This document shows, piece after piece, positions 16,467 through 24,644 of a stretch of DNA of 64,000 nucleotides. This stretch comes from Variibacter gotjawalensis (GTDB lineage Bacteria > Pseudomonadota > Alphaproteobacteria > Rhizobiales > Xanthobacteraceae): the NCBI RefSeq assembly GCF_002355335.1, contig NZ_AP014946.1, forward strand, positions 2,991,501 through 3,055,500, in the 5' to 3' direction. Position 1 is the stretch's first letter. Each line of letters begins with the position of its first letter. Below the pieces are notes generated by a model. It searched no databases. It had not been told where the DNA came from and was given only the letters and a program-made list of their open reading frames with translations. The translations under genes were made by a program, and so were the position numbers.

Positions 16467-17458
16467 CACACGATTTCTGGGTGTCCAGCGGCCATCATCT
16501 GCTCGACCGCGGCGAAGGTGGTGGGCTGGTCGTCACCGACTCGTATCTGAAGGCGTATTTCGCGCGACCCGAACTCGCGCCGCCTGACGACGCCTGCGTT
16601 GTAGAGCGGACGCTTCATGCAGTCTTGCTCTCCGATCCCTATCGCGAGGTTAGTGTTGCGGAAATCGGTTCAATTGCGGATGCGGATGCGCGCGAGAATT
16701 GGCAGGTCGTGCTCGGCTTCCGCGATCATCTCGTGCGCCATCGCACGTTGGAGGCTGCCTATCTTGCCCTTGTGCGACAAGGGATTGGCGGGACGCCATC
16801 GCTGTTCGTGAATCAGCTCACGCACGTCATCTTGCGCAACGCACTCGATGGCATCGACGACACATTGATGCTGCGCGCTGCCGAGCTCTTCTATCGCCCG
16901 CAAGTGATGACGCTGCATGAAGGTGCGCTGCTTGCCGCCGATGAAGAAATCATTGCTGGTGTTGGCGGCAATCCGGTTTCGCCACTCGTCTCGATGCTGG
17001 GACTGCCGGCCTCGGCCGCAATCGACGTTATCAACGCCGACAATGCGCATGATTATTACGGCCGCAGCGATGCGTTCGATATGGCGCTGGATTTGACGGC
17101 AGGGCGTGAAGGCCAAGCAGCCCTCGCGCGCGTGATCGCGCGCTGGGTCGAGCATTTGCTGGCACGCGAAACCGTGGTCGAACCGCTGACCGAAGTTCGC
17201 GATATCGACTTGCGTTGGTATGTCGGCCTCGACGCTGAGGGAACGAAGATTGGCGACACGTTGTGGAAGAATGCCGACTTCGTCGAGGACCCGCGCATCG
17301 TCAATCTGTTTCGGCTTCGCTTCGATGATGGATCGGCGCGCGCTGCTTCGCGCGACCCCGTGTATCTCATCCTTGCGATGACGCAGGATCGGAAGCTGCG
17401 AATGAAACCGCAAAATCTGATCGTCGGCTTGCCGTCGGAAGCGGAGCTAGCGAATTGA
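16463..17458 (+). CDS. DUF6352 family protein
   Basis: A 331-residue cytoplasmic protein of unknown function. Distinctive segments are MTHDFWVSSGHHLLDRGEGG, YLKAYFARPELAPP, FRDHLVRHRTLEAAYLALVR and ADNAHDYYGRSDAFDMALDL, the last leading to a domain that ends DPVYLILAMTQDRKLRMKPQ. From memory this is the DUF6352 family, which travels with fdhABC, DUF3305 and DUF3306 in alphaproteobacteria. The conserved His/Asp residues (GHHLLD, NAHDYYGRSD) could bind metal, but nothing proves it. ATGA overlap with the upstream gene and TTGA overlap with the downstream gene place it in the maturation operon. Confidence 0.75.
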   Translation: MTHDFWVSSGHHLLDRGEGGGLVVTDSYLKAYFARPELAPPDDACVVERTLHAVLLSDPYREVSVAEIGSIADADARENWQVVLGFRDHLVRHRTLEAAYLALVRQGIGGTPSLFVNQLTHVILRNALDGIDDTLMLRAAELFYRPQVMTLHEGALLAADEEIIAGVGGNPVSPLVSMLGLPASAAIDVINADNAHDYYGRSDAFDMALDLTAGREGQAALARVIARWVEHLLARETVVEPLTEVRDIDLRWYVGLDAEGTKIGDTLWKNADFVEDPRIVNLFRLRFDDGSARAASRDPVYLILAMTQDRKLRMKPQNLIVGLPSEAELAN

Positions 17459-17964
17459 GCACCGCGCTCGCCAGTATCGATGTCGGTGTCGTCGCGGAGC
17501 GGCGCGATGCGGCTAACCCGTGGATCGATCACGTTTGGACGCCCTCAGCCGTTGTGCACGGTGCACCCGCCGCCGAACCTTGGACAATCATCCACGAAGA
17601 CAACGGCCGCGCGGAGTTTTTCGTCGGACTTGCGAAGATAGAGCTTTTCGCCTCGGCCACCGCGCATTATCGGGACAACCTCGCCTCCGGCGACCCGCGC
17701 GTTTGGGTGATCTTGCGGCCGACCGGCGTGTCGCCACCGTTCGATCTCGTTGCCGTGACGGCGGATCCGGCCGAAGGCGAGGGCTACACACAGGCAGGGG
17801 CGGACCTTGTCGATGCCGTGACGATGCCGGCATCGATCATCGAATTCGTTGCAGGTTTCGTCGCGGAACATCACGTCGAACGGGAGTTCTTCAAACGCAA
17901 ACGAGATCGGCACCCGTCGGACGCGTTGAGTAAGCGGCCGCGAGGCGACAACGATGAGCGATGA
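17455..17964 (+). CDS. DUF3305 domain protein
   Basis: A 169-residue protein matching DUF3305: DVGVVAERRDAANPWIDHVW, EFFVGLAKIELFASATAHYRDNL, PRVWVILRP and DAVTMPASIIEFVAGFVAEH. The C-terminal 25 residues are strongly charged (KRKRDRHPSDALSKRPRGDN). The family is linked by gene neighbourhood to membrane-bound formate dehydrogenase in several proteobacterial groups, but its function is unknown. It begins with TTG at 17455 (GGAG nine bases upstream) overlapping the DUF6352 stop, and overlaps the start of the DUF3306 gene by 11 bases. Confidence 0.8.
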   Translation: MSTALASIDVGVVAERRDAANPWIDHVWTPSAVVHGAPAAEPWTIIHEDNGRAEFFVGLAKIELFASATAHYRDNLASGDPRVWVILRPTGVSPPFDLVAVTADPAEGEGYTQAGADLVDAVTMPASIIEFVAGFVAEHHVEREFFKRKRDRHPSDALSKRPRGDNDER

Positions 17965-18625
17965 CGAACCGTTTCTGTCTCGCTGGTCACGCCGGAAGCT
18001 CACGCCTTCGGAAGCGATCCCTGACGCCCCGCCGGTGAGTGCGGGCACCGAAGGAGCACCATCCGAGTCGACATCGCCAGAGCCGCCGTCACCAAAGGAT
18101 CAGCCTGTCGATCTGTCTAAATTGACGCCGATCGAGAGCATAGATGCGCTGACCGACATTACCCAGTTTCTGGCGCGTGGTGTCCCGACGGTCTTGCAGC
18201 AGGCCGCTCTTCGGAAGGCTTGGACCGCCGATCCCGCGATACGCGACTTCATCGAGGTCGCGGAGAACCAGTGGGATTTCGCCAACGGCGCGATCCCCGG
18301 TTTCGGTCCGCTGGAGCCCGAAACGGCCGTCGGTGCGATCGACCGGCTGGCCTCGTATCGGCTGACCCCTCTCTCCGGGACGCCGGAAGTCGAATCGGCC
18401 TCTGGCGATGCATCACCGATTGCTACAAAAAATTCGGCGCCCGAAGCGGAGGCCGGCAACGACGAAAAAGACAGCGGGGGCGTGGACATAGCGTCGCAGG
18501 CTTCCGACACAACCGAGCCCCCAACCGTATCCGCGGATCTCGCGGCTGAGGAAAACGACGCAAAAGCCGACGAAAACGAGATCGCCGCGAGGCGGCCGCG
18601 CCACGGCGGAGCGCTTCCAAGCTGA
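17954..18625 (+). CDS. DUF3306 domain protein
   Basis: A 223-residue protein matching DUF3306: MSDDEPFLSRWSRRKL at the start, then a Pro/Ser/Glu-rich linker, and the core LTPIESIDALTDITQFLARG, LQQAALRKAWTADPAIRDFI, NQWDFANGAIPGFGPL. The last ~80 residues are acidic and low in complexity, probably disordered. It always appears with DUF3305 in formate dehydrogenase clusters as far as I recall; its role is unknown. The Trp- and Arg-rich N-terminus (FLSRWSRRK) resembles a docking peptide. It is the last gene of the operon that starts at 15172; a palindrome begins six bases after its stop. Confidence 0.8.
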   Translation: MSDDEPFLSRWSRRKLTPSEAIPDAPPVSAGTEGAPSESTSPEPPSPKDQPVDLSKLTPIESIDALTDITQFLARGVPTVLQQAALRKAWTADPAIRDFIEVAENQWDFANGAIPGFGPLEPETAVGAIDRLASYRLTPLSGTPEVESASGDASPIATKNSAPEAEAGNDEKDSGGVDIASQASDTTEPPTVSADLAAEENDAKADENEIAARRPRHGGALPS

Positions 18626-18630
18626 CGTAT

Positions 18631-18649
18631 CCATAGGTTCGGCCTATGG
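18631..18649. promoter_or_regulatory. Palindromic operator candidate CCATAGG-N5-CCTATGG (site 2)
   Basis: A perfect 19-base palindrome with 7-base arms, CCATAGG-TTCGG-CCTATGG, centred at 18640. It contains CATAG-N7-CTATG with a TTCG-containing spacer like site 1. It lies 93 bases before the HTH-torD start, where a LysR-type activator site would sit if transcription begins near 18705 (possible -10 CCTAAT at 18695-18700). As RNA it could form a short hairpin after the DUF3306 stop, but no run of T follows, so I do not favour a terminator. Confidence 0.55.
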
Positions 18650-18742
18650 GAATTTGCATCTGCCTATTGACTAAGCATTTCCGCTAGGCAAACTCCTAAT
18701 TGAAATAATTCCAATAACAATCTTGCTTCGGTACTCGGGGAA
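18650..18742 (+). promoter_or_regulatory. AT-rich leader/promoter region of the torD-fdhABC operon
   Basis: A markedly AT-rich stretch in a GC-rich neighbourhood. It contains TTGACT (18668-18673), a possible -10 CCTAAT (18695-18700), and an inverted repeat TGCCTA (18661-18666) / TAGGCA (18685-18690). Spacing between the hexamers is not ideal (21 bases), so the exact promoter is uncertain. Confidence 0.35.
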
Positions 18743-19534
18743 ATGCGGGACGACGGTCTCAGCCAAGCTATTTCGGCGGTCGGTGGCGTGAGCGAGCTCG
18801 CTCGGCGCATCGGTATCTCGCAACCGTCGTTGTCCAGCTGGTCACGTGTTCCGGCTGAGCGAGTATTGACGGTCGAGACCGCGACCGGGGTGTCTCGCCA
18901 TCGTCTGAGACCAGATCTCTATGTCAACGAAGCCATTGTGCCGTCGGGCACGATCAGGACTCGCAGCGATGCTGACATGGCTCGAGCCGACGAATACACA
19001 CTTCTCTCGGCGCTTCTTTGTCGTGCTCCTTCTGCGGATCTGCTGAAGCGTCTCTCGCGTCTGCAAGTGAGTGCATCGCCGATCGGCGTCGCCCACGCGG
19101 CGTTAGCAGCCGCCGCTTCGGACACGACTGTCGCAAAGGCTGGGCAGGAGTTCTTTGATCTCTTCATCGGGCTCGGCCGCGGCGAACTTGTCCCTTACGC
19201 ATCTTTCTATCTCACGGGATTTTTGCACGAACGTCCGCTCGCGCGTCTGCGCGGTGACCTGCAGGAACTCGGCATCGAACGCGCGCCGGAGAATCACGAG
19301 CCAGAAGATCACGCGGCGCTTCTCTGCGAGATCATGGCGTCGATCGCTAACGGCACGATTCCGGTCGACGCCGAAGTTGAGCAGCAAATTTTCGAAAAGC
19401 ATCTCAAGCCGTGGATCGGCCGTTTCTTCGGCGATCTCGAGCAGGCGGAACACGCCAGCTTCTATCGTGCGGTCGGCCACGTCGGCCGGATCTTCATCGA
19501 CATCGAATGTGAGGCGTTTGCGCTGCCGGTTTGA
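18743..19534 (+). CDS. HTH-TorD fusion: DNA-binding domain plus molybdoenzyme maturation chaperone
   Basis: A 263-residue protein with two parts. Residues ~1-60 (LSQAISAVGGVSELARRIGI, SQPSLSSWSRVPAERVLTVE) form a Cro/YdaS-like helix-turn-helix. Residues ~80-260 are a TorD-type chaperone (ADEYTLLSALLCRAPSADLL, EFFDLFIGLGRGELVPYASF YLTGFL, EDHAALLCEIMASI, FEKHLKPWIGRFFGDLEQAE, FYRAVGHVGRIFIDIE). TorD chaperones hold the Tat signal of unfolded molybdoenzymes until the cofactor is inserted. The fusion suggests that free chaperone or apo-FdhA could be read out as transcription control; this is inference. It is the first gene of the operon carrying fdhA, fdhB and fdhC. Confidence 0.88.
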   Translation: MRDDGLSQAISAVGGVSELARRIGISQPSLSSWSRVPAERVLTVETATGVSRHRLRPDLYVNEAIVPSGTIRTRSDADMARADEYTLLSALLCRAPSADLLKRLSRLQVSASPIGVAHAALAAAASDTTVAKAGQEFFDLFIGLGRGELVPYASFYLTGFLHERPLARLRGDLQELGIERAPENHEPEDHAALLCEIMASIANGTIPVDAEVEQQIFEKHLKPWIGRFFGDLEQAEHASFYRAVGHVGRIFIDIECEAFALPV

Positions 19535-19559
19535 TCCGGTGGCTGCAGGGAGGACGGGC

Positions 19560-19772
19560 ATGAGCGAGAAAGCCGGGAAAGATTTTGGACGCCGCGATTT
19601 TCTGCGCGGCTTCGGCGCCGGCGCTGCCGGTGCTGCGACTGTTGTTGCCGCGCCATTGATCTCGACGGCGGAAGCGGCCGAAAGCGACGCCGACAAAAAG
19701 AAGGCGCGCTATCAGGAAACTCCGCACGTGAAGAAGTTCTACAGCGTCAACCGTTATCCGGCGAAGAAGTGA
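19560..19772 (+). CDS. Small formate dehydrogenase-region Tat-signal protein
   Basis: A 70-residue protein with a textbook twin-arginine signal, GRRDFLRGFGAGAAGAATVV, followed by APLISTAEAAESDADKKKAR and a short basic tail ending VKKFYSVNRYPAKK. It matches the formate dehydrogenase region TAT target family (TIGR02811 as I recall), always found next to fdhA. Its function is unknown; it might help Tat export or stay bound to the complex. The start has a strong GGGAGGA ribosome-binding site six bases upstream. It lies 25 bases after the torD fusion and 7 bases before fdhA. Confidence 0.88.
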   Translation: MSEKAGKDFGRRDFLRGFGAGAAGAATVVAAPLISTAEAAESDADKKKARYQETPHVKKFYSVNRYPAKK

Positions 19773-19779
19773 GGCCAGC

Positions 19780-22737
19780 ATGCTGATTAAACGTAGCGAA
19801 CGGCAAGCGCGGCGCGGTGGGCTTTCGGCCTCTCTGGCCGGCGGCCAGTATACGGGTCTCGATCGCCGCACCTTCCTCGCGCGCTCCGGTTTGGTCGCGG
19901 GCGGATTAGGCGCGCTTGGCGCGATGCAGCTCGGTGGGTTGCGCAAAGCGGAGGCCGGCCCGCCGCCGAAGCCTGGCGTTCCGGTCGAGACGCGCAAGAA
20001 CATCTGCACGCACTGTTCCGTCGGCTGCACGGTGATCGCCGAAGTTCAGAACGGGGTTTGGATCGGGCAGGAGCCGGGCTGGGATTCGCCGATCAACCGT
20101 GGCTCTCACTGCGCCAAGGGCGCTTCGGTGCGCGAGCTCGTGCACGGCGATCGTCGCCTCAAATATCCGATGAAACTCGTCGGCGGACAGTGGCAGAAGA
20201 TCTCGTGGGATCAGGCGATCAACGAGATCGGCGACAAGCTCAACGTGATCCGCGAGAAGTCCGGTCCGGAGTCTGTCTATTGGCTCGGCTCGGCCAAGTT
20301 TTCCAACGAAGGCGCGTACCTCAACCGCAAATTCGCGGCGTTCTGGGGCACCAATAGCTCCGATCACCAAGCGCGTATCTGCCACTCGACGACCGTCGCG
20401 GGCGTTGCGAATACATGGGGCTACGGCGCCATGACGAATTCGTACAACGACATTCGCAATTCCAAGACCATGATCATCATGGGCGGCAATCCGGCGGAAG
20501 CGCATCCGGTTTCGCTGCAGCATCTCCTGGAAGGCAAGGAACTCCAGCGCGCCAACTATGTCGTTATCGATCCGCGCATGACCCGCACGGCCGCGCATGC
20601 GACCGAGTATGTGCGCATTCGTCCCGGCACTGACATTCCGGTGATGTGGGGCATCTTGTGGCACATCTTCAAGAATGGTTGGGAAGACAAGGAGTTCATC
20701 CAGCAGCGCGTCTACGGCATGGACGACGTCCGCAAGGAAGTCGAGAAGTGGACGCCGGAAGAGGTCGAGCGCGTTGCCGGTGTTCCGGGTGCGCAGCTTG
20801 AGAAGGTTGCGAAGATGTTCGCGACCGAAAAGCCCGCGACATTGATCTGGTGCATGGGCGCGACGCAGCACACTGTCGGGACGGCGAACGTTCGCGCGTT
20901 CTGTATCGCGCTGCTGGCAACGGGCAACGTCGGTTCGTTCGGCGGCGGCGCGAACATTTTCCGCGGCCATTGCAACGTGCAGGGCGCAACGGATCTCGGT
21001 CTCGATATCACATCGCTGCCGCTCTACTACGGTCTCGCCGAAGCGGCGTGGAAGCATTGGTCGCGCGTTTGGGAAGTCGAGTACGACTGGCTCCTCTCGC
21101 GCTTCGAATCCAAGCAGATGATGGAAGCGCCGGGCATTCCGTCGACGCGCTGGTACGAAGCCGTCATGGCGCCGAAGGATCAGGTCACTCAGAAAGACAA
21201 TCTGAAGGCGATGATGATCTTCGGCCACGGCGGGAACACCGTGACGCGCATGCCGGAAGTGAAGAAAGGCATGGAAGCACTCGATCTTCTCGTCGTTGCG
21301 GATCCGCATCCGACAACGTGGGCCGCGCTGTCAGAGCGTAAGGACGGGACGTATCTTCTGCCGATCTGCACGCAATTCGAATGCTCGGGTTCGCGTACAG
21401 CATCGAACCGGTCGATTCAGTGGGGCGAACAAATCGTCAAGCCGATCTTCGAATCGAAGAACGACTACGAGGTGATGTATCTCCTCGCCAAGAAGCTCGG
21501 CTTCGCCGACCGCATGTTTAAAAACATCAAGGTCGAAAACAACGTTCCGGTCGCCGAAGACATTCTGCGTGAGATCAATCGCGGCGGATGGTCGACCGGC
21601 TATTGCGGCCAGTCGCCGGAACGCCTGAAGGCGCACATGAAGAACCAGGACAAGTTCGACCTGGTAACGCTACGCGCGCCGAAAGATGCACCGGCCGAAA
21701 TCGCCGGCGACTATTACGGTCTGCCTTGGCCATGCTGGGGAACGCCTGAACTGCGGCACCCGGGAACGCACACGCTCTACAACACGAACCTCCATGTCAT
21801 GGATGGCGGCGGCACCTTCCGCGCGCGCTTCGGTGTAGAGCGCGTCGTCAAGAAGAAGGTCATGGAGAACGGCGTCGAGGTCGAGAAAGAAGAGAAGCAC
21901 AATCTTCTCGCTGAAGGCTCGTACTCGCTCGGTTCCGAAATCAAGGACGGTTATCCCGAGTTCACGCTGGGCGTCCTCAAGAAGCTCGGCTGGGATGGCG
22001 ATCTGACCGAGAAGGAAAAGGAAGTCATCGCGCGTGTCGGCGGCAACAACCAAGACGCCGTCTCGTGGTCGACCGATCTTTCCGGCGGAATTCAGCGCGT
22101 CGCGATGGCGCACGGTGCCATTCACTACGGCAACGGCAAGGCGCGCGCGAATGCGTGGAATTTGCCGGACGGCGTGCCGGTGCATCGCGAGCCGATCTAC
22201 ACACCGCGGATGGATCTCGTCGCGAAGTATCCGACGCTTCCGGATGCGCGGCAGTTCCGCATGCCCAACCAAGGCTTCACGTATCAGAAGCGCGCCGTCG
22301 ACAACAAGATTGCGGATCGTTTCCCGATCGTGCTGACGTCCGGCCGCCTCGTCGAATACGAAGGCGGCGGCGAAGAGACGCGCTCCAATCGCTGGCTCGC
22401 CGAATTGCAGCAAGACTGCTTCATCGAGATCAATCCGCAAGACGCTTCCGCACGCGGCATCAAAGATGGCGCATGGGTTTGGGTGTCGGGCGCGGAGAAC
22501 AACTCGAAGGCCAAGGTCAAGGCGCTTGTCACCGAACGTGTCGGTAAGGGCGTTGCGTGGATGCCGTTCCACTTCGCCGGTTGGTACCAAGGCGTCGATC
22601 AGCGCGGCAACTATCCGAAGGGAGCCGATCCGATCGTGCTTGGCGAAAGCGTGAATACGCTGACGACATACGGCTACGACCCCGTGACCGGCATGCAAGA
22701 ACCTAAGGCCACGCTTTGCCAAATCGCGGCAGCGTAA
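19780..22737 (+). CDS. fdhA: Formate dehydrogenase alpha (catalytic) subunit, Tat-exported
   Basis: A 985-residue Mo/W-bis-MGD enzyme that oxidises formate to CO2 on the periplasmic side. It has a Tat signal (LDRRTFLARSGLVAGGLGAL) and the [4Fe-4S] ligands CTHCSVGC...SHCAKG, followed by the molybdopterin oxidoreductase domains (MGGNPAEAHPV; FRGHCNVQGATDLG) and the C-terminal dinucleotide-binding domain (VLTSGRLVEYEGGGEETRSN, then AWVWVSG). The metal ligand is Cys201 in ARICHS; there is no in-frame TGA, so it is a cysteine and not a selenocysteine enzyme. The next genes encode the Fe-S and cytochrome b subunits. Whether Mo or W is used cannot be read from sequence. Confidence 0.96.
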   Translation: MLIKRSERQARRGGLSASLAGGQYTGLDRRTFLARSGLVAGGLGALGAMQLGGLRKAEAGPPPKPGVPVETRKNICTHCSVGCTVIAEVQNGVWIGQEPGWDSPINRGSHCAKGASVRELVHGDRRLKYPMKLVGGQWQKISWDQAINEIGDKLNVIREKSGPESVYWLGSAKFSNEGAYLNRKFAAFWGTNSSDHQARICHSTTVAGVANTWGYGAMTNSYNDIRNSKTMIIMGGNPAEAHPVSLQHLLEGKELQRANYVVIDPRMTRTAAHATEYVRIRPGTDIPVMWGILWHIFKNGWEDKEFIQQRVYGMDDVRKEVEKWTPEEVERVAGVPGAQLEKVAKMFATEKPATLIWCMGATQHTVGTANVRAFCIALLATGNVGSFGGGANIFRGHCNVQGATDLGLDITSLPLYYGLAEAAWKHWSRVWEVEYDWLLSRFESKQMMEAPGIPSTRWYEAVMAPKDQVTQKDNLKAMMIFGHGGNTVTRMPEVKKGMEALDLLVVADPHPTTWAALSERKDGTYLLPICTQFECSGSRTASNRSIQWGEQIVKPIFESKNDYEVMYLLAKKLGFADRMFKNIKVENNVPVAEDILREINRGGWSTGYCGQSPERLKAHMKNQDKFDLVTLRAPKDAPAEIAGDYYGLPWPCWGTPELRHPGTHTLYNTNLHVMDGGGTFRARFGVERVVKKKVMENGVEVEKEEKHNLLAEGSYSLGSEIKDGYPEFTLGVLKKLGWDGDLTEKEKEVIARVGGNNQDAVSWSTDLSGGIQRVAMAHGAIHYGNGKARANAWNLPDGVPVHREPIYTPRMDLVAKYPTLPDARQFRMPNQGFTYQKRAVDNKIADRFPIVLTSGRLVEYEGGGEETRSNRWLAELQQDCFIEINPQDASARGIKDGAWVWVSGAENNSKAKVKALVTERVGKGVAWMPFHFAGWYQGVDQRGNYPKGADPIVLGESVNTLTTYGYDPVTGMQEPKATLCQIAAA

Positions 22738-22749
22738 GGAGAGACACCA

Positions 22750-23346
22750 ATGGCAAGAATGAAGTTTCTCTGCGACGCTGACCGCTGCATCGAGTGCAAC
22801 GCTTGCGTCACAGCTTGTAAGAACGAGAACGAAGTGCCGTGGGGCATCAACCGCCGGCGCGTCGTGACGATCAACGATGGCAAGCCGGGCGAACGTTCGG
22901 TCTCGATGGCATGCATGCATTGCACCGACGCGCCGTGCGCGGCCGTGTGTCCGGTGAGCTGCTTCTACACGACGGCCGACGCCGTCGTGTTGCATTCGAA
23001 AGAACTCTGCATCGGTTGCGGCTACTGCTTCTACGCGTGCCCGTTCGGCGCGCCGCAGTATCCGAAGGTCGGCAACTTTGGCTCGCGCGGCAAGATGGAT
23101 AAGTGCACCTATTGCGCGGGCGGCCCGGAAGCCGACGACTCGCCGGCGGAGTTTGCGTCATACGGCGGCAATCGCCTTGCCGAAGGCAAGCTGCCCCTCT
23201 GTGCGGAGATGTGCTCGACAAAGTCGCTGCTCGCCGGCGACGGCGAAGTGATCGCACAAATCTACAAGGAGCGTGTGATGCAGCGCGGTTACGGCTCCGG
23301 CGCGTGGGGCTGGATGACGGCTTATCGCGAGACGATCAACGTTTAA
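22750..23346 (+). CDS. fdhB: Formate dehydrogenase iron-sulfur (beta) subunit
   Basis: A 198-residue electron-transfer subunit with four ferredoxin-type cysteine groups: CIECNACVTACKNEN, CMHCTDAPCAAVCPVSC, CIGCGYCFYACPFGAP and the looser CTYCAGG...CAEMC. It should pass electrons from FdhA to the cytochrome b subunit. There is no signal peptide and no C-terminal membrane helix, unlike E. coli FdnH; it presumably crosses the membrane together with FdhA. A strong AAGGAGAGA ribosome-binding site precedes the ATG, 12 bases after the fdhA stop. Confidence 0.96.
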   Translation: MARMKFLCDADRCIECNACVTACKNENEVPWGINRRRVVTINDGKPGERSVSMACMHCTDAPCAAVCPVSCFYTTADAVVLHSKELCIGCGYCFYACPFGAPQYPKVGNFGSRGKMDKCTYCAGGPEADDSPAEFASYGGNRLAEGKLPLCAEMCSTKSLLAGDGEVIAQIYKERVMQRGYGSGAWGWMTAYRETINV

Positions 23347-23380
23347 GGCGAGCGCTCACTTTGAGCGCGGGAGGAGCCTG

Positions 23381-24388
23381 ATGAACACATTTTTCCGCAC
23401 GCTGGCGCTTTGCGCCGCGCTGATCGTGCCGGCTGTAACGGCGAACGCCCAACAGCCGACGACGGTGAATCCGCAGGCTAGCTCGGTGCAGGAGCGGCAG
23501 TTGCTCGATGCGCTTAAGGGCGGCGAAACCGTTCAAGGCCGCGTATCTATCCCGGATCGCAAGTCCGGCACGCTCATTCAGCCGGAAGGCCGCGACTGGC
23601 GCAAATTTCATGAAGTGACGCTAAAGTGGCTCGGCATGATCTCGGTGCTCGGGATGCTCGCGCTGCTGATCGTTTTCTATCTCATGCGCGGCATGGTGAA
23701 GATCGAGCATGGCCGGTCGGGCCGCACCGTCGTTCGCTTTAACGGCTTCGAACGCTTTGTTCACTGGATGACGGCGAGTTGCTTCATCGTGCTCGCGATC
23801 TCCGGCCTGAACATCACGTTCGGCAAGAATCTGCTATTGCCGATCATTGGGCCTGAAGCGTTCACGGGCTTCTCGCAGTGGGGCAAATACGCGCACAACT
23901 ATCTGAGCTTCCCGTTCACGATCGGTGTTGTCCTGATTTGCCTGATGTGGCTCGCCGGCAATATTCCGAACCGGCGCGATGCCGAGTGGATACGCCGCGG
24001 TGGCGGCATCGTCGGTAACGATCACCCGCCGGCGGAACGCTTCAATGCCGGTCAAAAGTTGATCTACTGGATCGTCGTGCTCGGTGGAGGAGCCGTTGCG
24101 GTTTCGGGCTACATCTTAATGTTCCCGTTTTACGGCACAGCCGTCGGCGGGATGCAGCTCGCACAGATGGTCCACGCGATCATTGCGGTGCTCTTCGTCG
24201 CTGCGATGCTTGGTCACATCTACATCGGCACGATCGGCATGGAAGGCGCTTTCGAGGCCATGGGATCGGGCAAGGTCGACGTCAATTGGGCGCGCGAGCA
24301 TCACAGCTTGTGGCTTCAAGAAGAACTGGCCCGCGAGGGCCGGACCGAGCAGCCGGCCATTCGCCCGCATGCGACACCGGCCGAGTAA
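23381..24388 (+). CDS. fdhC: Formate dehydrogenase cytochrome b556 (gamma) subunit
   Basis: A 335-residue membrane subunit that anchors the complex and reduces quinone. A Sec signal peptide (MNTFFRTLALCAALIVPAVT, cleaved near NAQ) precedes about five membrane helices: LKWLGMISVLGMLALLIVFY, FVHWMTASCFIVLAISGLNI, FPFTIGVVLICLMWLAG, IYWIVVLGGGAVAVSGYILM and VHAIIAVLFVAAMLGHIYIG. Histidines in RFVHWM, YAHNYLSF, MVHAI and LGHIYIG are candidate heme b ligands. The extended N-terminal periplasmic segment is typical of this family in alpha- and epsilonproteobacteria. GGGAGGAG lies just before the ATG. Confidence 0.94.
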   Translation: MNTFFRTLALCAALIVPAVTANAQQPTTVNPQASSVQERQLLDALKGGETVQGRVSIPDRKSGTLIQPEGRDWRKFHEVTLKWLGMISVLGMLALLIVFYLMRGMVKIEHGRSGRTVVRFNGFERFVHWMTASCFIVLAISGLNITFGKNLLLPIIGPEAFTGFSQWGKYAHNYLSFPFTIGVVLICLMWLAGNIPNRRDAEWIRRGGGIVGNDHPPAERFNAGQKLIYWIVVLGGGAVAVSGYILMFPFYGTAVGGMQLAQMVHAIIAVLFVAAMLGHIYIGTIGMEGAFEAMGSGKVDVNWAREHHSLWLQEELAREGRTEQPAIRPHATPAE

Positions 24389-24418
24389 CGTATCAATGCT
24401 GAGCGAGGAGAGACTTCG

Positions 24419-24565
24419 TTGCGCGCATTTTTGATCGGCATTGTGGTCGCTGTCGTTGTCGCGACAGGGGCAGCTTTCGTGCTTAACGCTTTCCAAGAGC
24501 CTGCCAGCCAGGCGTTCTCGACGACAGGAACGCGCGTTCCTGCCGACGACGCACCCAAGTCTTAA
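24419..24565 (+). CDS. 48-residue single-span membrane peptide after fdhC
   Basis: A short frame beginning with TTG at 24419, preceded by an excellent ribosome-binding site (GAGGAGAG, seven bases away). It reads MRAFLIGIVVAVVVATGAAF, then VLNAFQEPASQAFSTTGTRV and PADDAPKS. It thus has one N-terminal membrane helix and a short polar tail. It starts 30 bases after fdhC on the same strand, so it is probably the last gene of the fdhABC operon. Similar short single-span proteins occur widely in Hyphomicrobiales, from memory, without known function. It could be a small accessory subunit of the membrane complex. Confidence 0.65.
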   Translation: MRAFLIGIVVAVVVATGAAFVLNAFQEPASQAFSTTGTRVPADDAPKS

Positions 24566-24644
24566 CGCTAGCGCGGAAACGGAGAGGAACCGGCTGTCGC
24601 CAAGTACGTTGTTAAATACCTGCACGACGGAAAGGTGTTTCACA

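Noticed and set aside
20380-20382. Selenocysteine in the formate dehydrogenases
   Set aside because: Both catalytic subunits have an ordinary Cys codon in the (I/L)CHS/A motif and no in-frame TGA, so no SECIS element is needed.
19906-22995. Long minus-strand open frames (about 467 and 441 codons) opposite fdhA
   Set aside because: They are antisense shadows of a strongly conserved gene, have no ribosome-binding site of note and no protein-like motifs.
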